Below, piece by piece: positions 42,683 through 51,160 of a stretch of 64,000 bases of DNA (position 1 is the stretch's first letter; the number at the start of each line of letters is the position of its first letter). A model generated the notes under the pieces. It saw nothing but the letters and a program-made list of their open reading frames with translations. It ran no database searches and was not told the origin of the DNA. A program made the translations under genes and the position numbers. This DNA comes from an uncultured Pseudanabaenaceae cyanobacterium (GTDB lineage: Bacteria; Cyanobacteriota; Cyanobacteriia; PCC-9006; JAAUQQ01), in assembly GCA_937949725.1 (NCBI GenBank), contig CALECT010000078.1, positions 27,557-91,556 of the forward strand, written 5' to 3'.

Positions 42683-43762
42683 ATGGATTGCCTGAGCCCC
42701 ACTACGATTAGCCGCCTTCGCCGCTTGCCCCAGCAGCCGGAGAGCGTGTGGGAAGGCGATCGCTTAGCGCTCAATGCAGAAGTCCTCAACCCCGATCAAC
42801 CCAACGAATCCCAACGGGCGGACTGTTTCGTCTGGGTGGATGAATCCCAGCAGCTCGTGCGGGGCATTGATGCCGTGATGGCCGGAGATGGCCCCACGGC
42901 TTTTGTCCAGTCCCTGCTCAAAGCCATGGAAGAGCCCCTGGGCTGGCCCGATGAACCGACGGAGCCCCAACGTCCCAGTCGTGTGGTGGTGCGCGATCGC
43001 GAGCTGCATTTCCTGCTGCGCGGCATGTTGCGGGAGCTAGATATCTGTGTGGAGTATCAGCCTGAACTGCCCCTGGTGGACGAACTGGTGCCCGACCTGC
43101 GAGAGCTGATGGGCATGGCCGATGACATTTCTGATCGCCTCTATGCTGTCCTGGCAGAGAAAGCCTACGACCTCTGGAAAATCGCCCCCTGGAAGCGGCT
43201 GCTGGACAGCGAAATCCTCTCTGTCGAAATGAAAGCCCTGGGCGTCACCTCTCCGCTGTACGTTTCTGTTATTGGGAAACTGGGGCTGGAACATGGAATT
43301 GTGATTTATCGCTCGGTCAATGCCCTCACGGCCTTCCGCGAAGCCGTAACCCAAGCCGCTGACAATCCCCTAGCGCTGCAAGCTGCTTTTGAGAATCAGG
43401 ACTGTCTGTTTTTGAATTACGAACCCAAGGTGGAAACCCCTTTTGTGCGCAGACCCCGCCTAGTGAACCAGCCCAGTTGGGACGACATTGACTTGGACTT
43501 TGGCTCCATTCATCCCCAAGAAGGCATGCGATCGCGCCTAGACCTTACCGAGCTATCCATCCTCTACGGAACCCTGGAAGCGATCCTACGCTTCTGGAGC
43601 AGCCATCGCGAAAAGTTTAGCCAGGGCAGCTTCCCTCCCTGCAAGAGCCGCTACAAAGTTGCGATTCCCACTGCCCTCCAGCCCATTGATGACATGGAGC
43701 CCGTATTGATTACGGTGAAGACCCAGCCAGTGCTAGCCCGAGCTTTTTCGCCAGTGGGTTGA
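42683..43762 (+). CDS. Cyanobacterial protein, possibly DUF6930-like
   Basis: The 359-residue soluble protein starts LSPTTISRLRRLPQQPESVWEGDRLAL, then CFVWVDESQQLVRGIDAV, LLKAMEEPLGWP, SRVVVRDRELHFLLRGMLRELDICVEYQPELPLVDEL. This arrangement resembles cyanobacterial proteins that I recall as DUF6930; that match is from memory. Later parts have SVEMKALGVTSPLYVSVIGKLGLEHGIVIYRSVNALTAF and acidic DDIDLDFGSIHP. No catalytic motif is visible. The ATG follows a short spacer. A perfect terminator lies beyond the stop. Confidence 0.7.
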   Translation: MDCLSPTTISRLRRLPQQPESVWEGDRLALNAEVLNPDQPNESQRADCFVWVDESQQLVRGIDAVMAGDGPTAFVQSLLKAMEEPLGWPDEPTEPQRPSRVVVRDRELHFLLRGMLRELDICVEYQPELPLVDELVPDLRELMGMADDISDRLYAVLAEKAYDLWKIAPWKRLLDSEILSVEMKALGVTSPLYVSVIGKLGLEHGIVIYRSVNALTAFREAVTQAADNPLALQAAFENQDCLFLNYEPKVETPFVRRPRLVNQPSWDDIDLDFGSIHPQEGMRSRLDLTELSILYGTLEAILRFWSSHREKFSQGSFPPCKSRYKVAIPTALQPIDDMEPVLITVKTQPVLARAFSPVG

Positions 43763-43780
43763 GATTAGAATTCATTACCA

Positions 43781-43818
43781 CGAGAAAGGCTGGGACATTA
43801 GCGTCCCAGCCTTTCTCG
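43781..43818. terminator. Strong bidirectional terminator
   Basis: CGAGAAAGGCTGGGAC pairs perfectly over 16 bp with its complement around a six-base loop. A GTTT tail follows on the plus side. It lies between the stops of the 42683 gene and the convergent DUF4090 gene. Confidence 0.88.
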
Positions 43819-43873
43819 TTTATCAGTCATGAACAAAGCCAGATGGCTGAGCAACTAAATAGACTCGTCGCTC

Positions 43874-44161
43874 CTACTTGCCACCGTAGTAGAAGGCAAT
43901 TTCCTTATCTTTGAGACCCGGCCAACCTGCGTCAACTAGCTTTTGATTGAGCTCATCCTGGGCAATGTGTTTTGCGCCAATGCGGACAATGCGCGATCGC
44001 ATGCTATTCGTCACACCACTACGCTTACGGTTTTCCTCCAGGCCCATCACGCTGGTGTAGAGCTCCAGCTTGTCGGCAGGGATAGGGGAGCCATCGAGGT
44101 CGAGACCTTTGGCAATGGCTGCATCAACGGCCTCGGCACCGGACTGCGCTTGATCACTCAT
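43874..44161 (-). CDS. DUF4090 family small protein
   Basis: The 95-residue acidic soluble protein matches DUF4090: AIAKGLDLDGSPIPADKLELYTSVMGLEENRKRSGVTNSMRSRIVRIGAKHI, then ELNQKLVDAGWPGLKDKEIAFYYGGK. The family is small, cyanobacterial and of unknown function. The C-terminal KDKEIAF segment is strongly conserved in my recollection. The ATG at 44159-44161 is the family start. It lies between tRNA-Val and the convergent 42683 gene. Confidence 0.85.
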   Translation of the reverse strand: MSDQAQSGAEAVDAAIAKGLDLDGSPIPADKLELYTSVMGLEENRKRSGVTNSMRSRIVRIGAKHIAQDELNQKLVDAGWPGLKDKEIAFYYGGK

Positions 44162-44291
44162 GGAAATAGAAACTCCAGTTCTGCATAATCAAGCCTACCG
44201 ATGAATTGCCCCCGTTATGGCAGCTTCACCTTCGAAGCCGCCCGTCACCAATAATCATCTCCTGTGAGCTCGGCTCAGTTCCTGTCAAACC

Positions 44292-44326
44292 AAAGCCCCC
44301 ACATCAACAAGTGACATGGGGGCTTT
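44292..44326 (-). terminator. Hairpin downstream of tRNA-Val
   Basis: AAAGCCCCCA pairs with TGGGGGCTTT over 10 bp around a 15-base loop. It begins about 13 bases after the mature tRNA 3' end and continues as GGTTTG. It separates tRNA-Val from the DUF4090 gene. Confidence 0.8.
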
Positions 44327-44338
44327 CGTCAAAACGTA

Positions 44339-44410
44339 TGGGCGATACTGGACTTGAACCAGTGACAGCCTGCTTGTAAGGCAGGAGCTCTACCACTGAG
44401 CTAATCGCCC
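44339..44410 (-). tRNA. tRNA-Val (anticodon TAC)
   Basis: On the minus strand the 72-base sequence folds as a standard tRNA. The acceptor stem GGGCGAT pairs with ATCGCCC. The D arm is GCTC/GAGC with AGTGGTA loop. The anticodon stem CCTGC/GCAGG holds the loop CTTACAA with anticodon TAC. The T arm is ACTGG/CCAGT with loop TTCAAGT. The discriminator is A. The 3' CCA is not encoded and must be added. TAC reads GTA and, with modified wobble, other valine codons. Confidence 0.95.
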
Positions 44411-44482
44411 CAACGGTTCAAAATATTATCATAGTTCATCCAGCCTTAGAGCAATATTCTTAAAAACGCCTCACCGCAAGGA

Positions 44483-45643
44483 TTACAGCAGCGTCAAGAG
44501 ACAAAGCAGAAGTGCCTCCGTCCATTCAACTACTGCCCCATAGGTGTCGCCGGTATGGCCCCCCAGCTGCCGGTCAAACCAAGCCCCCGTGCCAAAGGCG
44601 ATCGCAAATCCCCCCAGCACCATGCCCACCGCTAAGATCCAACGATAGGGAAATAGCCAAATAAACAATGCACTCAGGCCCAGCAGCGCAATTAGACCTG
44701 GCCAGAGGTCATCGGGCGATCGCAGCTGCCGCTTGTGAAATGCTCCCTTGCCCTCCACCTTGAGATAGACATAGCGGTCAATGGCCAACACCTGGCCCCA
44801 GCGACCCCAACCCATGGCAGCCATCAAAGCCACCGTCCGGCTAATGGGGTCCACTGGCAGGGCCATTAGCGCCGCAAACTTGAGCAGCAGCAGCGACATC
44901 GCCACCATCACTCCGAATGCCCCGGTGACGCTATCGCTCATCACTGTCAGGCGACGCTTCGGGTCCATCACGGCCAAGCCATCGGCGCTGTCCATGGCAC
45001 CATCCATGTGCAGGCCCCCGGTCAGTCCCAGCCAGCTCACCACCACAATGGCCGTGCGCAACCCGGCATTCATGCCCAAAGCGCCCAGGCCCCAATCGGC
45101 AATGCCCAGCCCTAAGCCCAACAGCATGCCAACCCAGGGCGCGAAGCGAGCAATACGGTGGAACTCATGGCGCTGGGGAAAGGGAATCGGCAGCAGCGTG
45201 TAGAAGGTGAGGCTGGCGAAAAACTGAGCCACACTGCGCCCAAGAATCCGCCGAACCAAGTGCAAGACCTGGGCAAAACCCTGGTGACCTCCCTGTTTTT
45301 GAGAGCGACTGGCTGGGCGAACCGCCTCAGACTCCGTTGGATTGGCAGTCGCAATAGGATCTGCGAGACGTTCCCCACTGGCATCTCCTTCAGCTTGGCT
45401 AGCACCCACCTGAGGAGGGACAGCAGCAGATGGCGGGGTATCGGCCTCTTCCGACGGCATCGCTGCTGCGCTTAGCCCTAAACGTCGGCTCAAATTTCGC
45501 AGCTGGATTGCAGCACGGCGGAGCGTTGCTAATGGAAATGAACTACGCGATCGCCTTTGATTTCCCTGGGCAACATCTGAAGCAGAGCGAACGGGATCTC
45601 GCACATCAGTCAAATTGTTCACCGTATTTTTACGGGGTTTCAT
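44483..45643 (-). CDS. cobS: Adenosylcobinamide-GDP ribazoletransferase (CobS/CobV) with long N-terminal extension
   Basis: CobS joins adenosylcobinamide-GDP to alpha-ribazole, the late step in cobalamin synthesis, at the inner membrane. The catalytic core (about residues 138-386) has FFASLTFYTLLPIPFP, WLGLTGGLHMDGAMDSADGLAV (a metal-binding D-x-D-x-D-G-like motif), DSVTGAFGVMV, and GHTGDTYGAVVEWTEALLL. The first 135 residues are disordered, Pro/Ala/Arg-rich and not part of usual CobS (about 250 residues). There is no Met close to the core, so the long form is used here; a GTG within the LVRRILG segment is a plausible alternative. No cobalamin riboswitch was found upstream. Confidence 0.9.
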   Translation of the reverse strand: MKPRKNTVNNLTDVRDPVRSASDVAQGNQRRSRSSFPLATLRRAAIQLRNLSRRLGLSAAAMPSEEADTPPSAAVPPQVGASQAEGDASGERLADPIATANPTESEAVRPASRSQKQGGHQGFAQVLHLVRRILGRSVAQFFASLTFYTLLPIPFPQRHEFHRIARFAPWVGMLLGLGLGIADWGLGALGMNAGLRTAIVVVSWLGLTGGLHMDGAMDSADGLAVMDPKRRLTVMSDSVTGAFGVMVAMSLLLLKFAALMALPVDPISRTVALMAAMGWGRWGQVLAIDRYVYLKVEGKGAFHKRQLRSPDDLWPGLIALLGLSALFIWLFPYRWILAVGMVLGGFAIAFGTGAWFDRQLGGHTGDTYGAVVEWTEALLLCLLTLL

Positions 45644-46335
45644 AGGCGCGCACCGAAGGAAGAAGGGGCCATATCACCCCCAAAATCAGCCTACCGCACC
45701 CTTGAAGGGCCTCAACCCTCATGCTGTAAACCAGCCAGGATTGCCCATCAAGCCAGCTTTCACAAACATCGTTTTCTGACTCAAGCCTGATCCTGGAAAA
45801 GCTTCGCGGCACAAGGATTTCGAAGACAGCACATAGCAATGTCAGCCCATGGGATATCCGCTCCCTAGCGTTATTTACGGGGCTTTTCCTCAATGTCAAG
45901 GGCTAGAGGTTACCCAAAAATAAAGACTAAATTTTCCCTTCTCCGCGTTTTAGCGGAACCGCCTGACCAGAAATACAGGCCATAATCGATTTACCGCAGG
46001 ACTACACCTCCTCGGCGTAGTTTTTTCCGTCTTGCCATACTGAGGTGGGTCACCAGTCTCAGGGTTTATAGTGAGAGCGCAGCTAATCAAAACCCACAGC
46101 GGGGTAGAAATGCGGTGTTGTTAAGTGGATGCGCTGACTAACACCCCATTCAACAATCTCTGCCCAAGCAGAAATACGGAACAGTTTCCGGGTTTCGAGC
46201 TTTGAGTTGTGGAAGCTACTGCAAGCAATAGATGAGCAAGGAGGCTTTGGCCCCTTGCCTTCCCCTATTGCCCAACGCAGTATGAGCTGCACCCACTGCC
46301 GACTGTCGTCCAACCGCGAAGTGTCTACATCCGAT
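45644..46335. other. Intergenic region between divergent genes
   Basis: About 690 bases separate cobS from a hypothetical gene. Open frames at 45630-45899 and 46083-46313 (minus) have no protein-like features. CTACACCTCCTCGGCGTAG followed by a T6 run near 46004-46028 could terminate plus-strand transcription. CTGAG...CTCAG near 46040-46061 is a short dyad. I saw no cobalamin riboswitch signature. Confidence 0.4.
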
Positions 46336-46791
46336 ATGCCTTCAAGTTTTTACTCCGAGTCATCGTCTAGGGTCGCGCCCTGCATCGTTGACCGCGGCAT
46401 CGTCTGCCAGAAACAAGATATTCAGCGTCTCCTGTCAGACTTGACTTGGGTTAGCTACACCGAGTTTCACAATGGTGAAGCCGTTGCCCAGGGTGAAGGC
46501 TGCGTTAAGCAGGTCTTCATTGACGACAAGGGGGCGACTCTGATTGCTAACCGCAGTCTCTACATCAACTTGCAAAGTTTCGACTACATGGAGCTGAGCA
46601 CCGTGGGTCATGAGAGCAACTTTGACTTAGTCCAAGACAACCGTCGCCTTCGCATTGTTCCCCTTGCGAATCCAATGCATCACAGTGGTGCTCCGGCTCT
46701 AGATAGTGCAACCCTAGAGGTCATGATGGCTGAAGTGCTTTCAGCTAATTTAGATGCCCAGTTGGATGATGACACTGGCAGCCTCTTCTAA
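46336..46791 (+). CDS. Hypothetical soluble protein, probably cyanobacterium-specific
   Basis: The 151-residue protein starts MPSSFYSESSSRVAPCIV and is mixed alpha/beta. A central WVSYTEFHNGEAVAQGEGCVKQVFIDDKGATLIANRSLYINLQSFDYMEL segment looks like a beta-sheet core, followed by RRLRIVPLAN and an acidic C-terminus (LDDDTGSLF). No motif or signal peptide is seen. The open frame extends back to 46207, and ATG at 46282 (MSCTHC) is an alternative. It ends before a strong terminator, apart from tgt. Confidence 0.6.
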   Translation: MPSSFYSESSSRVAPCIVDRGIVCQKQDIQRLLSDLTWVSYTEFHNGEAVAQGEGCVKQVFIDDKGATLIANRSLYINLQSFDYMELSTVGHESNFDLVQDNRRLRIVPLANPMHHSGAPALDSATLEVMMAEVLSANLDAQLDDDTGSLF

Positions 46792-46817
46792 ACGCTCCAG
46801 ATAAACGCATTCATTCT

Positions 46818-46856
46818 CAAAACGGGAGGTTTGGAAAGTCCAAGCTTCCCGTTTTG
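46818..46856. terminator. Strong terminator
   Basis: CAAAACGGGA pairs with TCCCGTTTTG and the stem continues inward through GGTTTGGA/TCCAAGCT with one mismatch around an AAG loop. It lies 26 bases after the stop of the 46336 gene and 79 before tgt. A TTTT stretch on both ends allows either direction. Confidence 0.88.
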
Positions 46857-46934
46857 CTTTGTCAGGGGAAAACTCCTATGCCTCATCCCTGTAGACCGTT
46901 CGCAATTTGTTGAGCGGTCCATTTTTATGCGCTA

Positions 46935-48149
46935 ATGGAGCGAGTCTCGTTTCCGATAGCCGCTTTGAGTTTTTCCTTCACCTGCCAGGCCCGCTGCTCC
47001 CATAGTCATGCGAGAGCCGGAGTCTTCGAAACGCCCCATGGTCCTGTAGAAACCCCTCGCTTTATGCCCGTGGGCACCCTGGGAACTGTGAAGGGCGTCA
47101 CCACAGCTCAGCTTAAAGAGACCCAGGCTGAGATGATCTTGGCCAATACTTATCACCTGCATTTACTCCCCGGCGAAGACATTGTCAGTAAAGCCGGTGG
47201 ACTCCACGGCTTCATGAATTGGGATGGACCGATTCTGACCGATTCTGGCGGCTTCCAAGTCTTTAGCCTCAGCGAGCTGCGCACCATCAGCGAAGAAGGC
47301 GTCACCTTCAAATCCCCCCGGGATGGCCGGGTGATCAACATGACGCCAGAGCATTCCATCGGCATCCAAAACAAGCTGGGGGCCGATGTGATCATGGCCT
47401 TCGACGAATGCCCGCCCTATCCCGCCACTCGAGAGGAAGTGACAGCGGCAACGGAGCGCACCTATCGCTGGCTCAAGCGCTGCGTTGTCGCCCACAAGCG
47501 TGAGGACCAAGCGCTGTTTGGCATTGTTCAGGGGGGCTGTTACCTGGACCTGCGCCAGGCAGCAGCGAAGCAATTGGTGGAGTTGGACTTGCCAGGCTAT
47601 GCCATTGGTGGCGTGAGCGTGGGGGAACCGGCGGAGTTTATTCACAGGATTGTGGATGCTACGGCTCCGCTGCTGCCGGAGAACAAGCCGAGGTATTTGA
47701 TGGGGGTGGGGACCTATCGAGAGATGGCGCGGGCGATCGCTGCTGGCATTGACCTCTTCGACTGTGTCATACCCACTCGCCTAGCCCGCCACGGCGCAGT
47801 CCTTGTAGGCGGCGAACGCTGGAACATCAAAAACGCAAAATTCCGCGAAGACTTCAGCTCCCTTGATGACAGCTGCCCCTGCTATACCTGTCAAAACTAC
47901 AGCCGCGCCTACCTCTGCCATCTGATCCGCGCCCAGGAACTTGTGGGCTATACCCTGCTCTCCATCCACAACATCACCGAACTGATCCGCTTTACCCAAG
48001 CGATCCGCGCCAGTATCTTTGCAGGCACCTTCACCCAGGACTTTGCAGACTGGCTAACCCCGGTTGATACCCAGGCGATGGAAGGAGAATCGGGAGCCCG
48101 ACTGGGCACCGAAGCCAGCTCCGAAGCCCAAGATGAGGCGGGTCATTAA
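46935..48149 (+). CDS. tgt: tRNA-guanine transglycosylase
   Basis: Tgt exchanges guanine 34 for preQ1 in tRNAs with GUN anticodons, the first tRNA step in queuosine formation. The 404-residue protein has [32 protein letters not shown], the catalytic [56 protein letters not shown] with the nucleophile Asp, and zinc-binding Cys in SCPCYTCQ plus a downstream His. The C-terminus has a Glu-rich tail past DWLTPVD. It is followed by psbK 110 bases downstream, an arrangement common in cyanobacteria. ATG 46935 gives a slightly long N-terminus before the family start near [11 protein letters not shown]. Confidence 0.96.
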   Translation: MERVSFPIAALSFSFTCQARCSHSHARAGVFETPHGPVETPRFMPVGTLGTVKGVTTAQLKETQAEMILANTYHLHLLPGEDIVSKAGGLHGFMNWDGPILTDSGGFQVFSLSELRTISEEGVTFKSPRDGRVINMTPEHSIGIQNKLGADVIMAFDECPPYPATREEVTAATERTYRWLKRCVVAHKREDQALFGIVQGGCYLDLRQAAAKQLVELDLPGYAIGGVSVGEPAEFIHRIVDATAPLLPENKPRYLMGVGTYREMARAIAAGIDLFDCVIPTRLARHGAVLVGGERWNIKNAKFREDFSSLDDSCPCYTCQNYSRAYLCHLIRAQELVGYTLLSIHNITELIRFTQAIRASIFAGTFTQDFADWLTPVDTQAMEGESGARLGTEASSEAQDEAGH

Positions 48150-48259
48150 CTTATGTAACGAGAAGGACCGCAGTCTAGGGCTTGAAAGGAAGCGATCGCC
48201 CAGGGCAGTGATAGGATTTAGTAACGTTTATATAAGCCGTCGGAGAGGACGTTCAATAC

Positions 48260-48397
48260 ATGGAAGCTGCTCTTCTTTTAGCAAAGTTGCCCGAAGCCTA
48301 TCGGATGTTTGGTCCGATCGTGGATATTCTCCCTGTGATCCCTGTGTTCTTCCTGCTTTTGGCGTTTGTCTGGCAGGCAGCCGTAGGTTTCCGTTAA
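48260..48397 (+). CDS. psbK: Photosystem II reaction centre protein K
   Basis: PsbK is a small single-helix thylakoid subunit of photosystem II near CP43. The 45-residue precursor starts [20 protein letters not shown], with the mature start near KLPEAYRMF. The helix is [25 protein letters not shown], which contains the family's conserved Pro residues and C-terminal VWQAAVGFR. The short precursor segment is removed in other species. It lies directly after tgt and before a hairpin terminator. Confidence 0.95.
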   Translation: MEAALLLAKLPEAYRMFGPIVDILPVIPVFFLLLAFVWQAAVGFR

Positions 48398-48417
48398 GAA
48401 ACACTTTTTTGTTCGTT

Positions 48418-48457
48418 AAACAGCGCGTCGTGCTCTTGGTACGGCGCGTTTGTTTTT
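48418..48457 (+). terminator. Terminator downstream of psbK
   Basis: AACAGCGCGTCGT and ACGGCGCGTTT form an imperfect GC-rich stem around GCTCTTGGT, followed by GTTTTT. It begins about 20 bases after the psbK stop and fits a Rho-independent terminator. Confidence 0.7.
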
Positions 48458-48636
48458 GGGAGCATTCTTCAGGACTTAAACCTCTATCGTTTGCCGACAG
48501 ATCTCGAAGATATTTTGAGGCTCTTGGTGGCATTGCTCTAGCAGTCGCCCGAGCTGGCGATGTGCTATCAGCCATTAAGCATTTGGAGATTGCCCATCTC
48601 CTTCGCTAAGCTACGCCTGTAGCAAGGAGCTTCTCC

Positions 48637-49719
48637 ATGGCCAATTCCGCCACCCATTCCAAAGCAACAGGCTCAAACCAAGAGCAGCGCCTGGAGCAGG
48701 CAGCGGCAAAGGCAGCAGCGGCAAGGGCGATCGCTGCAGAAGATGCCGTCCAATTCAATCCTGGCAAAACGGGGCCAACCGAGACCCTGATGAACGTTAC
48801 GGTTCTGGGAGCCGGGGTCTGGGGGACGGCGTTAGCCAATCTGGTCAAGGTCAATGGCCATCCCGTCAAAATTTGGTCCCGCCGGGGAGAGCTGAGCCTG
48901 GAGGATGCGATCGCCGATGCCGACATCCTCATCAGCGCCATCTCCATGAAGGGCATTAGCGAAACCATCACTAAGCTCAAAGCCTTCAAGCTCCCTGCTA
49001 AAACCATCATCACCAGCGCCAGCAAGGGCCTGGATTTTGAGACCCTCAACACTCCCTCCCAGATCTGGAGCGCGGCCTATCCTGACAATCCCCTTGTGGT
49101 TATCTCTGGCCCCAACCTATCTGTAGAGATCGAGCAAGGTTTACCCGCTGCCTGCGTCTGCGCCAGCCTCAATGCAGATGCCGCTGAACAGGTCCAGGAA
49201 GCCTTTGCCTCGGAGCGGTTTCGGGTCTACACCAATGATGACCCGGTGGGGACAGAGCTGGGGGGGACACTAAAGAACGTGATTGCGATCGCCGTGGGCA
49301 TCTGCGACGGACTTCAGCTCGGCACAAACGCCAAATCCGGCCTGATGACCCGCGCCTTAATCGAAATCATCCGCGTCGGCACCCACCTAGGCGGCCAAAC
49401 CGAAACCTTCTTTGGTCTGGCTGGCCTGGGTGACCTGATGGCCACTTGCAGTAGCTCCCTCAGCCGCAACTACCGCGTCGGCTACGGCCTCGCCCATGGC
49501 AAAAGCCTGGAGCAAATCACCGAAGAACTACAAAGCACCGCCGAGGGCGTCAACACCGCCCGCGCCCTGCGAAAGCTCGCCAAACGCGAACAGATCACGA
49601 CACCCATTTCTCGACTGGTCTATTGCGTCCTAGAAGGCAACATCACCCCCAAGCAGGCCGTCCAAGCCCTCATGTCCCGCGACCTCAAAGCCGAAGGCCT
49701 CGACCTAGACCTCGACTAA
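48637..49719 (+). CDS. gpsA: NAD(P)H-dependent glycerol-3-phosphate dehydrogenase with N-terminal extension
   Basis: GpsA reduces dihydroxyacetone phosphate to sn-glycerol-3-phosphate for membrane lipid synthesis. The Rossmann motif VTVLGAGVWGTALANLV begins at about residue 53. ISGPNLSVEIEQGLPAACV, LGGTLKNVIAIAVGICDGLQLGTNAKSGLMTRALIEI and GLAGLGDLMATCSSSLSRNYRVG carry the NADP and substrate loops, with Lys in GTLKN. The first 51 residues are Ala/Gln/Glu-rich and unlike typical GpsA. AAGGAG eight bases before ATG 48637 supports the extended start, while ATG 48790 lacks a ribosome binding site. It precedes argF in the same direction. Confidence 0.92.
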   Translation: MANSATHSKATGSNQEQRLEQAAAKAAAARAIAAEDAVQFNPGKTGPTETLMNVTVLGAGVWGTALANLVKVNGHPVKIWSRRGELSLEDAIADADILISAISMKGISETITKLKAFKLPAKTIITSASKGLDFETLNTPSQIWSAAYPDNPLVVISGPNLSVEIEQGLPAACVCASLNADAAEQVQEAFASERFRVYTNDDPVGTELGGTLKNVIAIAVGICDGLQLGTNAKSGLMTRALIEIIRVGTHLGGQTETFFGLAGLGDLMATCSSSLSRNYRVGYGLAHGKSLEQITEELQSTAEGVNTARALRKLAKREQITTPISRLVYCVLEGNITPKQAVQALMSRDLKAEGLDLDLD

Positions 49720-49731
49720 CGCCAAATCTCC

Positions 49732-49820
49732 GTAAGGGCGAGTTTAGCCAGCCATCTCCGCCTCCATCCCCCAACCACCCTGTAAGGGCGGGTTTAGCCA
49801 GCCATCTCCGCCTTCATCCC
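49732..49820. repeat. Direct repeat pair between gpsA and argF
   Basis: A 39-bp unit starting GTAAGGGCGAGTTTAGCC occurs at 49732-49770 and again at 49782-49820, 50 bases apart, with two substitutions. It contains GGGCG and a TTTAGCC element, and resembles short intergenic repeats seen in other cyanobacteria. Confidence 0.75.
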
Positions 49821-50028
49821 AAACCCTCCGCCAAAACCCGCCCAGCTCCACCAAGCCAGGCCTACCCTGCTCAGCCCAACCAACATCTCCCGCAAAACCT
49901 CAAAACCCACCGTCGTAGCACCGCGATTTCGGCGTAGGATGATAGCTTCTCAAATCGGTTTAACCGAGCCGCAGCCACCATCACTGCGACCAAAACACTA
50001 CTGGCACTACTGGGAGAGAAGACACAGC

Positions 50029-50952
50029 ATGGGAGCACTCACCGGACGCAACCTACTCAGCCTCGCGGAACTCAGCGCGGACGAGATCGCTGAGCTGCTC
50101 AAACTGGCCGGGGAATTAAAGGCAGGCAAGCTCAAGCCTCGCACTGACAAAACCCTCGGCCTTGTCTTCTCCAAAGCCTCCACCCGAACCCGCGTCAGCT
50201 TCTCCACCGCCATGTTCCAAATGGGGGGCAATGTCCTGGACCTCAACGCCAGCATTAGCCAGGTGGGTCGTGGTGAGCCCGTGCAGGACACGGCGCGGGT
50301 GCTGAGCCGGTATTTGGATGCGATCGCCGTCCGCACCTTCGCCCAAGCGGACCTCGAAACCTACGCCAAATACGCCGACGTCCCCGTTATCAACGCCCTT
50401 ACCGACCTCTATCACCCCTGCCAAGTCCTAGCTGACCTGCAAACCCTCCAGGAAAACTTCGGTGACCTTAAAGGCCTGACCCTCACCTACTGCGGTGACG
50501 GCAACAACATGGCCCACTCCATCCTGCTGGGCTGTGCCCTCACCGGCGTTAACTGCCGCATCGCTGCTCCGGAAGGCTTCCATCCCCTGCCCGAAGTCGT
50601 TGAGCAAGCCAAAGCCCTGCGCATTGACCCCAACAGCGAAATCACCATCACCAGCGACCCCCAAGCCGCCGCCACCGGAGCCGATGCCCTCTACACCGAC
50701 GTCTGGGCCAGCATGGGCCAAGAGGACGAAGCCGACGATCGCCTCCCCCGCTTCATCCCTTACCAAATCAACGATGACCTGATGAAACTGGCCAAGCCAG
50801 AAGCCATCGTTCTCCACTGCCTGCCCGCCCACCGCGAAGAAGAAATCACAGAATCCGTTATGGAAGGCCCGCAATCCCGCATTTGGGACCAGGCTGAGAA
50901 TCGCCTACATGCCCAAAAAGCATTGCTCGTTAGCCTGCTCGGACTGCTGTAA
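50029..50952 (+). CDS. argF: Ornithine carbamoyltransferase
   Basis: ArgF transfers carbamoyl phosphate to ornithine, making citrulline in arginine synthesis. The 307-residue enzyme has the carbamoyl-phosphate motif FSKASTRTRVSFSTAMFQMGG, HPCQVLADLQTL, YCGDGNNMAHSILLGCALTGVNCR for ornithine binding, TDVWASMGQE, and the catalytic LHCLPAHREEEIT. I start at ATG 50029 (MGALTGRNLLSLAEL); the frame is open 30 codons further with no homology. GGGAGAG lies about 11 bases upstream of ATG. It is co-directional with lexA; the argF-lexA order is, as I recall, also seen in Nostoc. Confidence 0.96.
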   Translation: MGALTGRNLLSLAELSADEIAELLKLAGELKAGKLKPRTDKTLGLVFSKASTRTRVSFSTAMFQMGGNVLDLNASISQVGRGEPVQDTARVLSRYLDAIAVRTFAQADLETYAKYADVPVINALTDLYHPCQVLADLQTLQENFGDLKGLTLTYCGDGNNMAHSILLGCALTGVNCRIAAPEGFHPLPEVVEQAKALRIDPNSEITITSDPQAAATGADALYTDVWASMGQEDEADDRLPRFIPYQINDDLMKLAKPEAIVLHCLPAHREEEITESVMEGPQSRIWDQAENRLHAQKALLVSLLGLL

Positions 50953-51102
50953 GCACAACTGACTTGCTGTCAAAACAATCCAGATCATTTTTCAATAGCT
51001 GTAAGGGCAACCCTCAGAAAACCGCTCAGGCAGGGCGGTACAGACGTTCTTGTTTGTTTTGTCCGGGTAGTGGCTTAAACAACTAGTACAAAGGTATGGA
51101 CA

Positions 51103-51131
51103 ATCCTACATTTGTAGGATACAAATGTTCT
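51103..51131 (+). promoter_or_regulatory. Putative lexA operator: palindrome and LexA-like box
   Basis: ATCCTACA-TT-TGTAGGAT forms an 8-bp-arm palindrome at 51103-51120. It overlaps ATACAAATGTTCT at 51119-51131, which differs by one base from the cyanobacterial SOS box consensus of the AGTACnnnnGTTCT type (from memory). It lies 30 bases upstream of the lexA ATG, fitting autoregulation; AGTAC at 51084-51088 may be another half site. Confidence 0.55.
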
Positions 51132-51160
51132 GGGGAACGATGTAAACCCTTACAGAAATC

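Noticed and set aside
45644..46335. Cobalamin riboswitch upstream of cobS
   Set aside because: I found no B12-box-like GCCACTG element or matching structure on the minus strand.
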